Below, piece by piece: positions 31,843 through 41,436 of a DNA stretch of 64,000 nucleotides. The number at the start of each line of letters is the position of its first letter. Positions within the stretch are counted from its first letter, which is position 1. The notes under the pieces were generated by a model. It was not told where the DNA came from and did not search any database. It was given only the letters and a program-made list of their open reading frames with translations. The stretch is from Loxodes magnus (taxonomy: Eukaryota > Ciliophora > Karyorelictea > Loxodida > Loxodidae): NCBI GenBank assembly GCA_946699065.1, contig CAMPDV010000914.1:62001-126000 (forward strand), in the 5' to 3' direction. The translations under genes and the position numbers were made by a program.

Positions 31843-33984
31843 GTGGCTATATCCAGTGATTCAGAGTTCATTGTATCGGGAAGTAGAGATAATACGGTGA
31901 GACTATGGAACTTCAAGACAGGTACCTGTAAGACCATGAGTGGTCACACTAGTGTTGTATATGCTGTGGCTATATCCAGTGATTCAGAGTTCATTGTATC
32001 GGGAAGTAGAGATAATACGGTGAGACTATGGGACGTCAAGACAGGTACCTGTAAGACCATGAGTGGTCACACTAGTGTTGTATATGCTGTGGCTATATCC
32101 AGTGATTCAGAGTTCATTGTATCGGGAAGTAGAGATAATACGGTGAGACTATGGGACGTCAAGACAGGTACCTGTAAGACCATGAGTGGTCACACTAGTG
32201 TTGTATATGCTGTGGCTATATCCAGTGATTCAGAGTTCATCGTATCGGGAAGTTATGATAATACGGTGAGACTATGGGACGTCAAGACAGGTACCTGTAA
32301 GACCATGAGTGGTCACACAGGTTATGTATTATCTGTGGCTATATCCAGTGATTCAGAGTTCATTGTATCGGGAAGTAGAGATAATACGGTGAGACTATGG
32401 GACGTCAAGACAGGTACCTGTAAGACCATGAGTGGTCACACAGGTTATGTATTATCTGTGGCTATATCCAGTGATTCAGAGTTCATTGTATCGGGAAGTA
32501 GAGATAATACGGTGAGACTATGGGACGTCAAGACAGGTACCTGTAAGACCATGAGTGGTCACACAGATTATGTATTATCTGTGGCTATATCCAGTGATTC
32601 AGAGTTCATTGTATCGGGAAGTAGAGATAATACGGTGAGACTATGGGACGTCAAGACAGGTACCTGTAAGACCATGAGTGGTCACACTAGTGTTGTATAT
32701 GCTGTGGCTATATCCAGTGATTCAGAGTTCATTGTATCGGGAAGTCATGATAAGACGGTGAGACTATGGGACGTCAAGACAGGTACCTGTAAGACCATGA
32801 GTGGTCACACTAGTGTTGTATATGCTGTGGCTATATCCAGTGATTCAGAGTTCATTGTATCGGGAAGTAGAGATAATACGGTGAGACTATGGGACGTCAA
32901 GACAGGTACCTGTAAGACCATGAGTGGTCACACTAGTGTTGTATATGCTGTGGCTATATCCAGTGATTCAGAGTTCATCGCATCGGGAAGTAGAGATAAT
33001 ACGGTGAGACTATGGGACGTCAAGACAGGTACCTGTAAGACCATGAGTGTTCACACTAGTGTTGTATATGCTGTGGCTATATCCAGTGATTCAGAGTTCA
33101 TTGTATCGGGAAGTAGAGATAATACGGTGAGACTATGGGACGTCAAGACAGGTACCTGTAAGACCATGAGTGTTCACACTAGTGTTGTATATGCTGTGGC
33201 TATATCCAGTGATTCAGAGTTCATTGTATCGGGAAGTAGAGATAATACGGTGAGACTATGGGACGTCAAGACAGGTACCTGTAAGACCATGAGTGGTCAC
33301 ACAGATTATGTATTATCTGTGGCTATATCCAGTGATTCAGAGTTCATTGTATCGGGAAGTAGAGATAATACGGTGAGACTATGGGACGTCAAGACAGGTA
33401 CCTGTAAGACCATGAGTGGTCACACACATTATGTATTATCTGTGGCTATATCCAGTGATTCAGAGTTCATTGTATCGGGAAGTAGAGATAATACGGTGAG
33501 ACTATGGGACGTCAAGACAGGTACCTGTAAGACCATGAGTGGTCACACAGGTTATGTATTATCTGTGGCTATATCCAGTGATTCAGAGTTCATTGTATCG
33601 GGAAGTAGAGATAATACGGTGAGACTATGGGACGTCAAGACAGGTACCTGTAAGACCATGAGTGTTCACACTAGTGTTGTATATGCTGTGGCTATATCCA
33701 GTGATTCAGAGTTCATTGTATCGGGAAGTAGAGATAATACGGTGAGACTATGGGACGTCAAGACAGGTACCTGTAAGACCATGAGTGGTCACACTAATTC
33801 TGTATTATCTGTGGCTATATCTAGTGATTCAGAGTTCATTGTATCGGGAAGTAGAGATAATACGGTGAGACTATGGAACTTCAAGACAGGTACCTGTAAG
33901 ACCATGAGTGGTCACACACATTATGTATTATCTGTGGCTATATCCAGTGATTCAGAGTTCATCGTATCGGGAAGTGTAGATTAG
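31843..33984 (+). CDS. WD40 array segment, 713 codons (17 units)
   Basis: Bounded by HAN-TAG and by S-V-D-TAG (33982-33984). Order: NFKTG, SVVY x3, YDN, GYVL x2, DYVL, HDK, SVVY, the FIASGS variant (V11 to A), three MSVHT units, DYVL, HYVL, GYVL, NSVL and HYVL. From the HDK unit onward it aligns at +6888 with 39100-41427. Confidence 0.45.
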   Translation: MAISSDSEFIVSGSRDNTVRLWNFKTGTCKTMSGHTSVVYAVAISSDSEFIVSGSRDNTVRLWDVKTGTCKTMSGHTSVVYAVAISSDSEFIVSGSRDNTVRLWDVKTGTCKTMSGHTSVVYAVAISSDSEFIVSGSYDNTVRLWDVKTGTCKTMSGHTGYVLSVAISSDSEFIVSGSRDNTVRLWDVKTGTCKTMSGHTGYVLSVAISSDSEFIVSGSRDNTVRLWDVKTGTCKTMSGHTDYVLSVAISSDSEFIVSGSRDNTVRLWDVKTGTCKTMSGHTSVVYAVAISSDSEFIVSGSHDKTVRLWDVKTGTCKTMSGHTSVVYAVAISSDSEFIVSGSRDNTVRLWDVKTGTCKTMSGHTSVVYAVAISSDSEFIASGSRDNTVRLWDVKTGTCKTMSVHTSVVYAVAISSDSEFIVSGSRDNTVRLWDVKTGTCKTMSVHTSVVYAVAISSDSEFIVSGSRDNTVRLWDVKTGTCKTMSGHTDYVLSVAISSDSEFIVSGSRDNTVRLWDVKTGTCKTMSGHTHYVLSVAISSDSEFIVSGSRDNTVRLWDVKTGTCKTMSGHTGYVLSVAISSDSEFIVSGSRDNTVRLWDVKTGTCKTMSVHTSVVYAVAISSDSEFIVSGSRDNTVRLWDVKTGTCKTMSGHTNSVLSVAISSDSEFIVSGSRDNTVRLWNFKTGTCKTMSGHTHYVLSVAISSDSEFIVSGSVD

Positions 33985-33987
33985 ACG

Positions 33988-34539
33988 GTGAGACTATGGG
34001 ACGTCAAGACAGGTACCTGTAAGACCATGAGGGGTCACACTAGTTATGTATATGCTGTGGCTATATCCAGTGATTCAGAGTTCATCGTATCGGGAAGTAA
34101 TGATTATACGGTGAGACTATGGGACGTCAAGACAGGTACCTGTAAGACCATGAGTGGTCACACTAGTGTTGTATATGCTGTGGCTATATCCAGTGATTCA
34201 GAGTTCATTGTATCGGGAAGTAGAGATAATACGGTGAGACTATGGGACGTCAAGACAGGTACCTGTAAGACCATGAGTGGTCACACTAGTGTTGTATATG
34301 CTGTGGCTATATCCAGTGATTCAGAGTTCATTGTATCGGGAAGTAGAGATAATACGGTGAGACTATGGGACGTCAAGACAGGTACCTGTAAGACCATGAG
34401 TGGTCACACAGGTTATGTATTATCTGTGGCTATATCCAGTGATTCAGAGTTCATTGTATCGGGAAGTAGAGATAATACGGTCAGACTATGGGACGTCAAG
34501 ACAGGTAGCTGTAAGACCATGAGTGGTCACGCAAATTAG
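33988..34539 (+). CDS. WD40 array segment, 183 codons, starting with MRGHT-SYVY
   Basis: Begins after VD-TAG with the [12 protein letters not shown] unit and NDY (SGS here, not SVS), then SVVY-RDN twice and GYVL-RDN with gtcaga and TGSCK, ending at HAN-TAG. The VD-TAG/MRGHT junction equals that at 24510-24580, an HDY-island fragment inserted in the RDN zone. Confidence 0.35.
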   Translation: MRLWDVKTGTCKTMRGHTSYVYAVAISSDSEFIVSGSNDYTVRLWDVKTGTCKTMSGHTSVVYAVAISSDSEFIVSGSRDNTVRLWDVKTGTCKTMSGHTSVVYAVAISSDSEFIVSGSRDNTVRLWDVKTGTCKTMSGHTGYVLSVAISSDSEFIVSGSRDNTVRLWDVKTGSCKTMSGHAN

Positions 34540-34548
34540 GTATATGCT

Positions 34549-37500
34549 GTGGCTATATCCAGTGATTCAGAGTTCATTGTATCGGGAAGTAGAGATAATA
34601 CGGTGAGACTATGGAACTTCAAGACAGGTACCTGTAAGACCATGAGTGGTCACACTAGTGTTGTATATGCTGTGGCTATATCCAGTGATTCAGAGTTCAT
34701 CGTATCGGGAAGTAGAGATAATACGGTGAGACTATGGAACTTCAAGACAGGTACCTGTAAGACCATGAGTGGTCACACTAGTGTTGTATATGCTGTGGCT
34801 ATATCCAGTGATTCAGAGTTCATCGCATCGGGAAGTAGAGATAATACGGTGAGACTATGGGACGTCAAGACAGGTACCTGTAAGACCATGAGTGGTCACA
34901 CTAGTGTTGTATATGCTGTGGCTATATCCAGTGATTCAGAGTTCATCGTATCGGGAAGTAGAGATAATACGGTGAGACTATGGGACGTCAAGACAGGTAC
35001 CTGTAAGACCATGAGTGGTCACACTAGTGTTGTATATGCTGTGGCTATATCCAGTGATTCAGAGTTCATTGTATCGGGAAGTAGAGATAATACGGTGAGA
35101 CTATGGGACGTCAAGACAGGTACCTGTAAGACCATGAGTGGTCACACTAGTGTTGTATATGCTGTGGCTATATCCAGTGATTCAGAGTTCATTGTATCGG
35201 GAAGTAGAGATAATACGGTGAGACTATGGGACGTCAAGACAGGTACCTGTAAGACCATGAGTGGTCACACTAGTGTTGTATATGCTGTGGCTATATCCAG
35301 TGATTCAGAGTTCATTGTATCGGGAAGTAGAGATAATACGGTGAGACTATGGGACGTCAAGACAGGTACCTGTAAGACCATGAGTGGTCACACAGATTAT
35401 GTATTATCTGTGGCTATATCCAGTGATTCAGAGTTCATCGTATCGGGAAGTTATGATAATACGGTGAGACTATGGGACGTCAAGACAGGTACCTGTAAGA
35501 CCATGAGTGGTCACACAGGTTATGTATTATCTGTGGCTATATCCAGTGATTCAGAGTTCATTGTATCGGGAAGTAGAGATAATACGGTGAGACTATGGGA
35601 CGTCAAGACAGGTAGCTGTAAGACCATGAGTGGTCACACACATTATGTATTATCTGTGGCTATATCCAGTGATTCAGAGTTCATTGTATCGGAAAGTAGA
35701 GATAATACGGTAAGACTATGGAACTTCAAGACAGGTACCTGTAAGACCATGAGTGGTCACACTAGTGTTGTATATGCTGTGGCTATATCCAGTGATTCAG
35801 AGTTCATTGTATCGGGAAGTAGAGATAATACGGTGAGACTATGGGACGTCAAGACAGGTACCTGTAAGACCATGAGTGGTCACACTAGTGTTGTATATGC
35901 TGTGGCTATATCCAGTGATTCAGAGTTCATTGTATCGGGAAGTAGAGATAATACGGTGAGACTATGGGACGTCAAGACAGGTACCTGTAAGACCATGAGT
36001 GGTCACACTAGTGTTGTATATGCTGTGGCTATATCCAGTGATTCAGAGTTCATCGTATCGGGAAGTTATGATAATACGGTGAGACTATGGGACGTCAAGA
36101 CAGGTACCTGTAAGACCATGAGTGGTCACACAGGTTATGTATTATCTGTGGCTATATCCAGTGATTCAGAGTTCATTGTATCGGGAAGTAGAGATAATAC
36201 GGTGAGACTATGGGACGTCAAGACAGGTACCTGTAAGACCATGAGTGGTCACACAGGTTATGTATTATCTGTGGCTATATCCAGTGATTCAGAGTTCATT
36301 GTATCGGGAAGTAGAGATAATACGGTGAGACTATGGGACGTCAAGACAGGTACCTGTAAGACCATGAGTGGTCACACAGATTATGTATTATCTGTGGCTA
36401 TATCCAGTGATTCAGAGTTCATTGTATCGGGAAGTAGAGATAATACGGTGAGACTATGGGACGTCAAGACAGGTACCTGTAAGACCATGAGTGGTCACAC
36501 ACATTATGTATTATCTGTGGCTATATCCAGTGATTCAGAGTTCATTGTATCGGGAAGTCATGATAAGACGGTGAGACTATGGGACGTCAAGACAGGTACC
36601 TGTAAGACCATGAGTGGTCACACTAGTGTTGTATATGCTGTGGCTATATCCAGTGATTCAGAGTTCATTGTATCGGGAAGTAGAGATAATACGGTGAGAC
36701 TATGGGACGTCAAGACAGGTACCTGTAAGACCATGAGTGGTCACACTAGTGTTGTATATGCTGTGGCTATATCCAGTGATTCAGAGTTCATCGCATCGGG
36801 AAGTAGAGATAATACGGTGAGACTATGGGACGTCAAGACAGGTACCTGTAAGACCATGAGTGTTCACACTAGTGTTGTATATGCTGTGGCTATATCCAGT
36901 GATTCAGAGTTCATTGTATCGGGAAGTAGAGATAATACGGTGAGACTATGGGACGTCAAGACAGGTACCTGTAAGACCATGAGTGTTCACACTAGTGTTG
37001 TATATGCTGTGGCTATATCCAGTGATTCAGAGTTCATTGTATCGGGAAGTAGAGATAATACGGTGAGACTATGGGACGTCAAGACAGGTACCTGTAAGAC
37101 CATGAGTGGTCACACAGGTTATGTATTATCTGTGGCTATATCCAGTGATTCAGAGTTCATTGTATCGGGAAGTAGAGATAATACGGTGAGACTATGGGAC
37201 GTCAAGACAGGTACCTGTAAGACCATGAGTGTTCACACTAGTGTTGTATATGCTGTGGCTATATCCAGTGATTCAGAGTTCATTGTATCGGGAAGTAGAG
37301 ATAATACGGTGAGACTATGGGACGTCAAGACAGGTACCTGTAAGACCATGAGTGGTCACACTAATTCTGTATTATCTGTGGCTATATCTAGTGATTCAGA
37401 GTTCATTGTATCGGGAAGTAGAGATAATACGGTGAGACTATGGAACTTCAAGACAGGTACCTGTAAGACCATGAGTGGTCACACACATTATGTATTATCT

Positions 37501-37797
37501 GTGGCTATATCCAGTGATTCAGAGTTCATCGTATCGGGAAGTCATGATAAGACGGTGAGACTATGGGACGTCAAGACAGGTACCTGTAAGACCATGAGTG
37601 GTCACACTAGTGTTGTATATGCTGTGGCTATATCCAGTGATTCAGAGTTCATTGTATCGGGAAGTAGAGATAATACGGTGAGACTATGGGACGTCAAGAC
37701 AGGTACCTGTAAGACCATGAGTGGTCACACTAATTCTGTATTATCTGTGGCTATATCTAGTGATTCAGAGTTCATTGTATCGGGAGGTTATGATTAA
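34549..37797 (+). CDS. WD40 array segment, 1082 codons (26 units)
   Basis: Intact counterpart of 27660-30533 plus 30544-30909, closing at GGYD-TAA (37795-37797). It contains two opening NFKTG units, a six-fold SVVY-RDN run, one SES unit (about 35691), FIASGS units and the MSVHT run. Twenty-six blades would be nearly four seven-bladed propellers. No other domain and no supported start are present. Confidence 0.5.
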   Translation: MAISSDSEFIVSGSRDNTVRLWNFKTGTCKTMSGHTSVVYAVAISSDSEFIVSGSRDNTVRLWNFKTGTCKTMSGHTSVVYAVAISSDSEFIASGSRDNTVRLWDVKTGTCKTMSGHTSVVYAVAISSDSEFIVSGSRDNTVRLWDVKTGTCKTMSGHTSVVYAVAISSDSEFIVSGSRDNTVRLWDVKTGTCKTMSGHTSVVYAVAISSDSEFIVSGSRDNTVRLWDVKTGTCKTMSGHTSVVYAVAISSDSEFIVSGSRDNTVRLWDVKTGTCKTMSGHTDYVLSVAISSDSEFIVSGSYDNTVRLWDVKTGTCKTMSGHTGYVLSVAISSDSEFIVSGSRDNTVRLWDVKTGSCKTMSGHTHYVLSVAISSDSEFIVSESRDNTVRLWNFKTGTCKTMSGHTSVVYAVAISSDSEFIVSGSRDNTVRLWDVKTGTCKTMSGHTSVVYAVAISSDSEFIVSGSRDNTVRLWDVKTGTCKTMSGHTSVVYAVAISSDSEFIVSGSYDNTVRLWDVKTGTCKTMSGHTGYVLSVAISSDSEFIVSGSRDNTVRLWDVKTGTCKTMSGHTGYVLSVAISSDSEFIVSGSRDNTVRLWDVKTGTCKTMSGHTDYVLSVAISSDSEFIVSGSRDNTVRLWDVKTGTCKTMSGHTHYVLSVAISSDSEFIVSGSHDKTVRLWDVKTGTCKTMSGHTSVVYAVAISSDSEFIVSGSRDNTVRLWDVKTGTCKTMSGHTSVVYAVAISSDSEFIASGSRDNTVRLWDVKTGTCKTMSVHTSVVYAVAISSDSEFIVSGSRDNTVRLWDVKTGTCKTMSVHTSVVYAVAISSDSEFIVSGSRDNTVRLWDVKTGTCKTMSGHTGYVLSVAISSDSEFIVSGSRDNTVRLWDVKTGTCKTMSVHTSVVYAVAISSDSEFIVSGSRDNTVRLWDVKTGTCKTMSGHTNSVLSVAISSDSEFIVSGSRDNTVRLWNFKTGTCKTMSGHTHYVLSVAISSDSEFIVSGSHDKTVRLWDVKTGTCKTMSGHTSVVYAVAISSDSEFIVSGSRDNTVRLWDVKTGTCKTMSGHTNSVLSVAISSDSEFIVSGGYD

Positions 37798-37800
37798 ACG

Positions 37801-38106
37801 GTGAGACTATGGGACGTCAAGACAGGTACCTGTAAGACTATGAGTGGTCACACAAATTCTGTATCATCTGTGGCTATATCCAGTGATTCAGAGTTCATCG
37901 TATCGGGAAGTAGAGATGAGACGGTGAGACTATGGGACGTCAAGACAGGTAGCTGTAAGACTATGAGTGGTCACACAGTTTCTGTATCATCTGTGGCTAT
38001 ATCCAGTGATTCAGAGTTCATCGTATCGGGAAGTAGAGATGAGACGGTGAGACTATGGGACGTCAAGACAGGTACCTGTAAGACTATGAGTGGTCACGCA
38101 AATTAG
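37801..38106 (+). CDS. Cassette NSVS-RDE / VSVS-RDE / HAN-TAG, 101 codons
   Basis: Copy of 30913-31218 at exactly +6888, including the aagact spelling and TGSCK in the middle unit. It lies between GGYD-TAA and HAN-TAG (38104-38106). Confidence 0.4.
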   Translation: MRLWDVKTGTCKTMSGHTNSVSSVAISSDSEFIVSGSRDETVRLWDVKTGSCKTMSGHTVSVSSVAISSDSEFIVSGSRDETVRLWDVKTGTCKTMSGHAN

Positions 38107-38115
38107 GTATATGCT

Positions 38116-39090
38116 GTGGCTATATCCAGTGATTCAGAGTTCATTGTATCGGGAAGTAGAGATAATACGGTGAGACTATGGAACTTCAAGACAGGTACCT
38201 GTAAGACCATGAGTGGTCACACTAGTGTTGTATATGCTGTGGCTATATCCAGTGATTCAGAGTTCATCGTATCGGGAAGTAGAGATAATACGGTGAGACT
38301 ATGGAACTTCAAGACAGGTACCTGTAAGACCATGAGTGGTCACACTAGTGTTGTATATGCTGTGGCTATATCCAGTGATTCAGAGTTCATCGCATCGGGA
38401 AGTAGAGATAATACGGTGAGACTATGGGACGTCAAGACAGGTACCTGTAAGACCATGAGTGTTCACACTAGTGTTGTATATGCTGTGGCTATATCCAGTG
38501 ATTCAGAGTTCATTGTATCGGGAAGTAGAGATAATACGGTGAGACTATGGGACGTCAAGACAGGTACCTGTAAGACCATGAGTGGTCACACAGATTATGT
38601 ATTATCTGTGGCTATATCCAGTGATTCAGAGTTCATTGTATCGGGAAGTAGAGATAATACGGTGAGACTATGGGACGTCAAGACAGGTACCTGTAAGACC
38701 ATGAGTGGTCACACAGATTATGTATTATCTGTGGCTATATCCAGTGATTCAGAGTTCATTGTATCGGGAAGTAGAGATAATACGGTGAGACTATGGAACT
38801 TCAAGACAGGTACCTGTAAGACCATGAGTGGTCACACTAGTGTTGTATATGCTGTGGCTATATCCAGTGATTCAGAGTTCATTGTATCGGGAAGTAGAGA
38901 TAATACGGTGAGACTATGGGACGTCAAGACAGGTACCTGTAAGACCATGAGTGGTCACACTAGTGTTGTATATGCTGTGGCTATATCCAGTGATTCAGAG
39001 TTCATTGTATCGGGAAGTAGAGATAATACGGTGAGACTATGGGACGTCAAGACAGGTACCTGTAAGACCATGAGTGGTCACGCAAATTAG
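38116..39090 (+). CDS. WD40 array segment, 324 codons (8 units)
   Basis: Exactly eight units from HAN-TAG to HAN-TAG (984 bp): NFKTG twice, FIASGS, MSVHT, DYVL twice, NFKTG, SVVY twice. Its closing HAN-TAG follows aagacc, unlike most HAN units, which follow aagact, so this HAN unit has a different recombination history. Confidence 0.4.
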   Translation: MAISSDSEFIVSGSRDNTVRLWNFKTGTCKTMSGHTSVVYAVAISSDSEFIVSGSRDNTVRLWNFKTGTCKTMSGHTSVVYAVAISSDSEFIASGSRDNTVRLWDVKTGTCKTMSVHTSVVYAVAISSDSEFIVSGSRDNTVRLWDVKTGTCKTMSGHTDYVLSVAISSDSEFIVSGSRDNTVRLWDVKTGTCKTMSGHTDYVLSVAISSDSEFIVSGSRDNTVRLWNFKTGTCKTMSGHTSVVYAVAISSDSEFIVSGSRDNTVRLWDVKTGTCKTMSGHTSVVYAVAISSDSEFIVSGSRDNTVRLWDVKTGTCKTMSGHAN

Positions 39091-39099
39091 GTATATGCT

Positions 39100-41427
39100 G
39101 TGGCTATATCCAGTGATTCAGAGTTCATTGTATCGGGAAGTAGAGATAATACGGTGAGACTATGGAACTTCAAGACAGGTACCTGTAAGACCATGAGTGG
39201 TCACACTAGTGTTGTATATGCTGTGGCTATATCCAGTGATTCAGAGTTCATTGTATCGGGAAGTAGAGATAATACGGTGAGACTATGGGACGTCAAGACA
39301 GGTACCTGTAAGACCATGAGTGGTCACACAGGTTATGTATTATCTGTGGCTATATCCAGTGATTCAGAGTTCATTGTATCGGGAAGTAGAGATAATACGG
39401 TGAGACTATGGGACGTCAAGACAGGTACCTGTAAGACCATGAGTGGTCACACAGATTATGTATTATCTGTGGCTATATCCAGTGATTCAGAGTTCATTGT
39501 ATCGGGAAGTAGAGATAATACGGTGAGACTATGGGACGTCAAGACAGGTACCTGTAAGACCATGAGTGGTCACACTAGTGTTGTATATGCTGTGGCTATA
39601 TCCAGTGATTCAGAGTTCATTGTATCGGGAAGTCATGATAAGACGGTGAGACTATGGGACGTCAAGACAGGTACCTGTAAGACCATGAGTGGTCACACTA
39701 GTGTTGTATATGCTGTGGCTATATCCAGTGATTCAGAGTTCATTGTATCGGGAAGTAGAGATAATACGGTGAGACTATGGGACGTCAAGACAGGTACCTG
39801 TAAGACCATGAGTGGTCACACTAGTGTTGTATATGCTGTGGCTATATCCAGTGATTCAGAGTTCATCGCATCGGGAAGTAGAGATAATACGGTGAGACTA
39901 TGGGACGTCAAGACAGGTACCTGTAAGACCATGAGTGTTCACACTAGTGTTGTATATGCTGTGGCTATATCCAGTGATTCAGAGTTCATTGTATCGGGAA
40001 GTAGAGATAATACGGTGAGACTATGGGACGTCAAGACAGGTACCTGTAAGACCATGAGTGTTCACACTAGTGTTGTATATGCTGTGGCTATATCCAGTGA
40101 TTCAGAGTTCATTGTATCGGGAAGTAGAGATAATACGGTGAGACTATGGGACGTCAAGACAGGTACCTGTAAGACCATGAGTGGTCACACAGATTATGTA
40201 TTATCTGTGGCTATATCCAGTGATTCAGAGTTCATTGTATCGGGAAGTAGAGATAATACGGTGAGACTATGGGACGTCAAGACAGGTACCTGTAAGACCA
40301 TGAGTGGTCACACACATTATGTATTATCTGTGGCTATATCCAGTGATTCAGAGTTCATTGTATCGGGAAGTAGAGATAATACGGTGAGACTATGGGACGT
40401 CAAGACAGGTACCTGTAAGACCATGAGTGGTCACACAGGTTATGTATTATCTGTGGCTATATCCAGTGATTCAGAGTTCATCGCATCGGGAAGTAGAGAT
40501 AATACGGTGAGACTATGGGACGTCAAGACAGGTACCTGTAAGACCATGAGTGTTCACACTAGTGTTGTATATGCTGTGGCTATATCCAGTGATTCAGAGT
40601 TCATTGTATCGGGAAGTAGAGATAATACGGTGAGACTATGGGACGTCAAGACAGGTACCTGTAAGACCATGAGTGTTCACACTAGTGTTGTATATGCTGT
40701 GGCTATATCCAGTGATTCAGAGTTCATTGTATCGGGAAGTAGAGATAATACGGTGAGACTATGGGACGTCAAGACAGGTACCTGTAAGACCATGAGTGGT
40801 CACACAGGTTATGTATTATCTGTGGCTATATCCAGTGATTCAGAGTTCATTGTATCGGGAAGTAGAGATAATACGGTGAGACTATGGGACGTCAAGACAG
40901 GTACCTGTAAGACCATGAGTGTTCACACTAGTGTTGTATATGCTGTGGCTATATCCAGTGATTCAGAGTTCATCGTATCGGGAAGTAATGATTATACGGT
41001 GAGACTATGGGACGTCAAGACAGGTACCTGTAAGATCATGAGTGGTCACACTAGTTATGTATCATCTGTGGCTATATCCAGTGATTCAGAGTTCATCGTA
41101 TCGGGAAGTAGAGATAATACGGTGAGACTATGGGACGTCAAGACAGGTACCTGTAAGATCATGAGTGGTCACACTAGTTATGTATCATCTGTGGCTATAT
41201 CCAGTGATTCAGAGTTCATCGTATCGGGAAGTAGAGATGAGACGGTGAGACTATGGGACGTCAAGACAGGTAGCTGTAAGACTATGAGTGGTCACACAGT
41301 TTCTGTATCATCTGTGGCTATATCCAGTGATTCAGAGTTCATCGTATCGGGAAGTAGAGATGAGACGGTGAGACTATGGGACGTCAAGACAGGTACCTGT
41401 AAGACTATGAGTGGTCACGCAAATTAG
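39100..41427 (+). CDS. WD40 array segment, 775 codons (19 units)
   Basis: Starts after HAN-TAG. Order: NFKTG, SVVY, GYVL, DYVL, HDK, SVVY, FIASGS, MSVHT runs, DYVL, HYVL, GYVL with FIASGS, MSVHT x3, NDY, two units with TCKIM followed by SYVS, then RDE, VSVS-RDE and HAN-TAG (41425-41427). The T31-to-I change appears twice in succession here. Confidence 0.45.
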   Translation: MAISSDSEFIVSGSRDNTVRLWNFKTGTCKTMSGHTSVVYAVAISSDSEFIVSGSRDNTVRLWDVKTGTCKTMSGHTGYVLSVAISSDSEFIVSGSRDNTVRLWDVKTGTCKTMSGHTDYVLSVAISSDSEFIVSGSRDNTVRLWDVKTGTCKTMSGHTSVVYAVAISSDSEFIVSGSHDKTVRLWDVKTGTCKTMSGHTSVVYAVAISSDSEFIVSGSRDNTVRLWDVKTGTCKTMSGHTSVVYAVAISSDSEFIASGSRDNTVRLWDVKTGTCKTMSVHTSVVYAVAISSDSEFIVSGSRDNTVRLWDVKTGTCKTMSVHTSVVYAVAISSDSEFIVSGSRDNTVRLWDVKTGTCKTMSGHTDYVLSVAISSDSEFIVSGSRDNTVRLWDVKTGTCKTMSGHTHYVLSVAISSDSEFIVSGSRDNTVRLWDVKTGTCKTMSGHTGYVLSVAISSDSEFIASGSRDNTVRLWDVKTGTCKTMSVHTSVVYAVAISSDSEFIVSGSRDNTVRLWDVKTGTCKTMSVHTSVVYAVAISSDSEFIVSGSRDNTVRLWDVKTGTCKTMSGHTGYVLSVAISSDSEFIVSGSRDNTVRLWDVKTGTCKTMSVHTSVVYAVAISSDSEFIVSGSNDYTVRLWDVKTGTCKIMSGHTSYVSSVAISSDSEFIVSGSRDNTVRLWDVKTGTCKIMSGHTSYVSSVAISSDSEFIVSGSRDETVRLWDVKTGSCKTMSGHTVSVSSVAISSDSEFIVSGSRDETVRLWDVKTGTCKTMSGHAN

Positions 41428-41436
41428 GTATATGCT

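Larger units (their letters stand above)
27651..34539 (+). repeat. 6888-bp (56-unit) higher-order repeat, copy 1
   Basis: Defined by HAN-TAG at 27650 and 34539. The length is 6889 because of a one-base insertion near 30521. Internal landmarks recur in copy 2 at +6888 or +6889: GGYD-TAA (30909 to 37797), HAN-TAG (31218 to 38106), an HDK unit (about 32741 to 39629) and an NDY unit (about 34098 to 40986). Copy-specific differences are whole-unit swaps rather than scattered point changes. For example, an SYVS-HDY unit lies at about 29229-29355 where copy 2 has GYVL-RDN. Confidence 0.9.
34540..41427 (+). repeat. 6888-bp (56-unit) higher-order repeat, copy 2
   Basis: HAN-TAG to HAN-TAG is exactly 56 units. 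It lies directly after copy 1. The sequence after 41437 starts with the same opening units (NFKTG twice, then FIASGS), so a third, partial copy follows. An additional HAN-TAG at 39088-39090 has no partner in copy 1, and the HAN-TAG at 31833 of copy 1 has none here. Confidence 0.9.
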
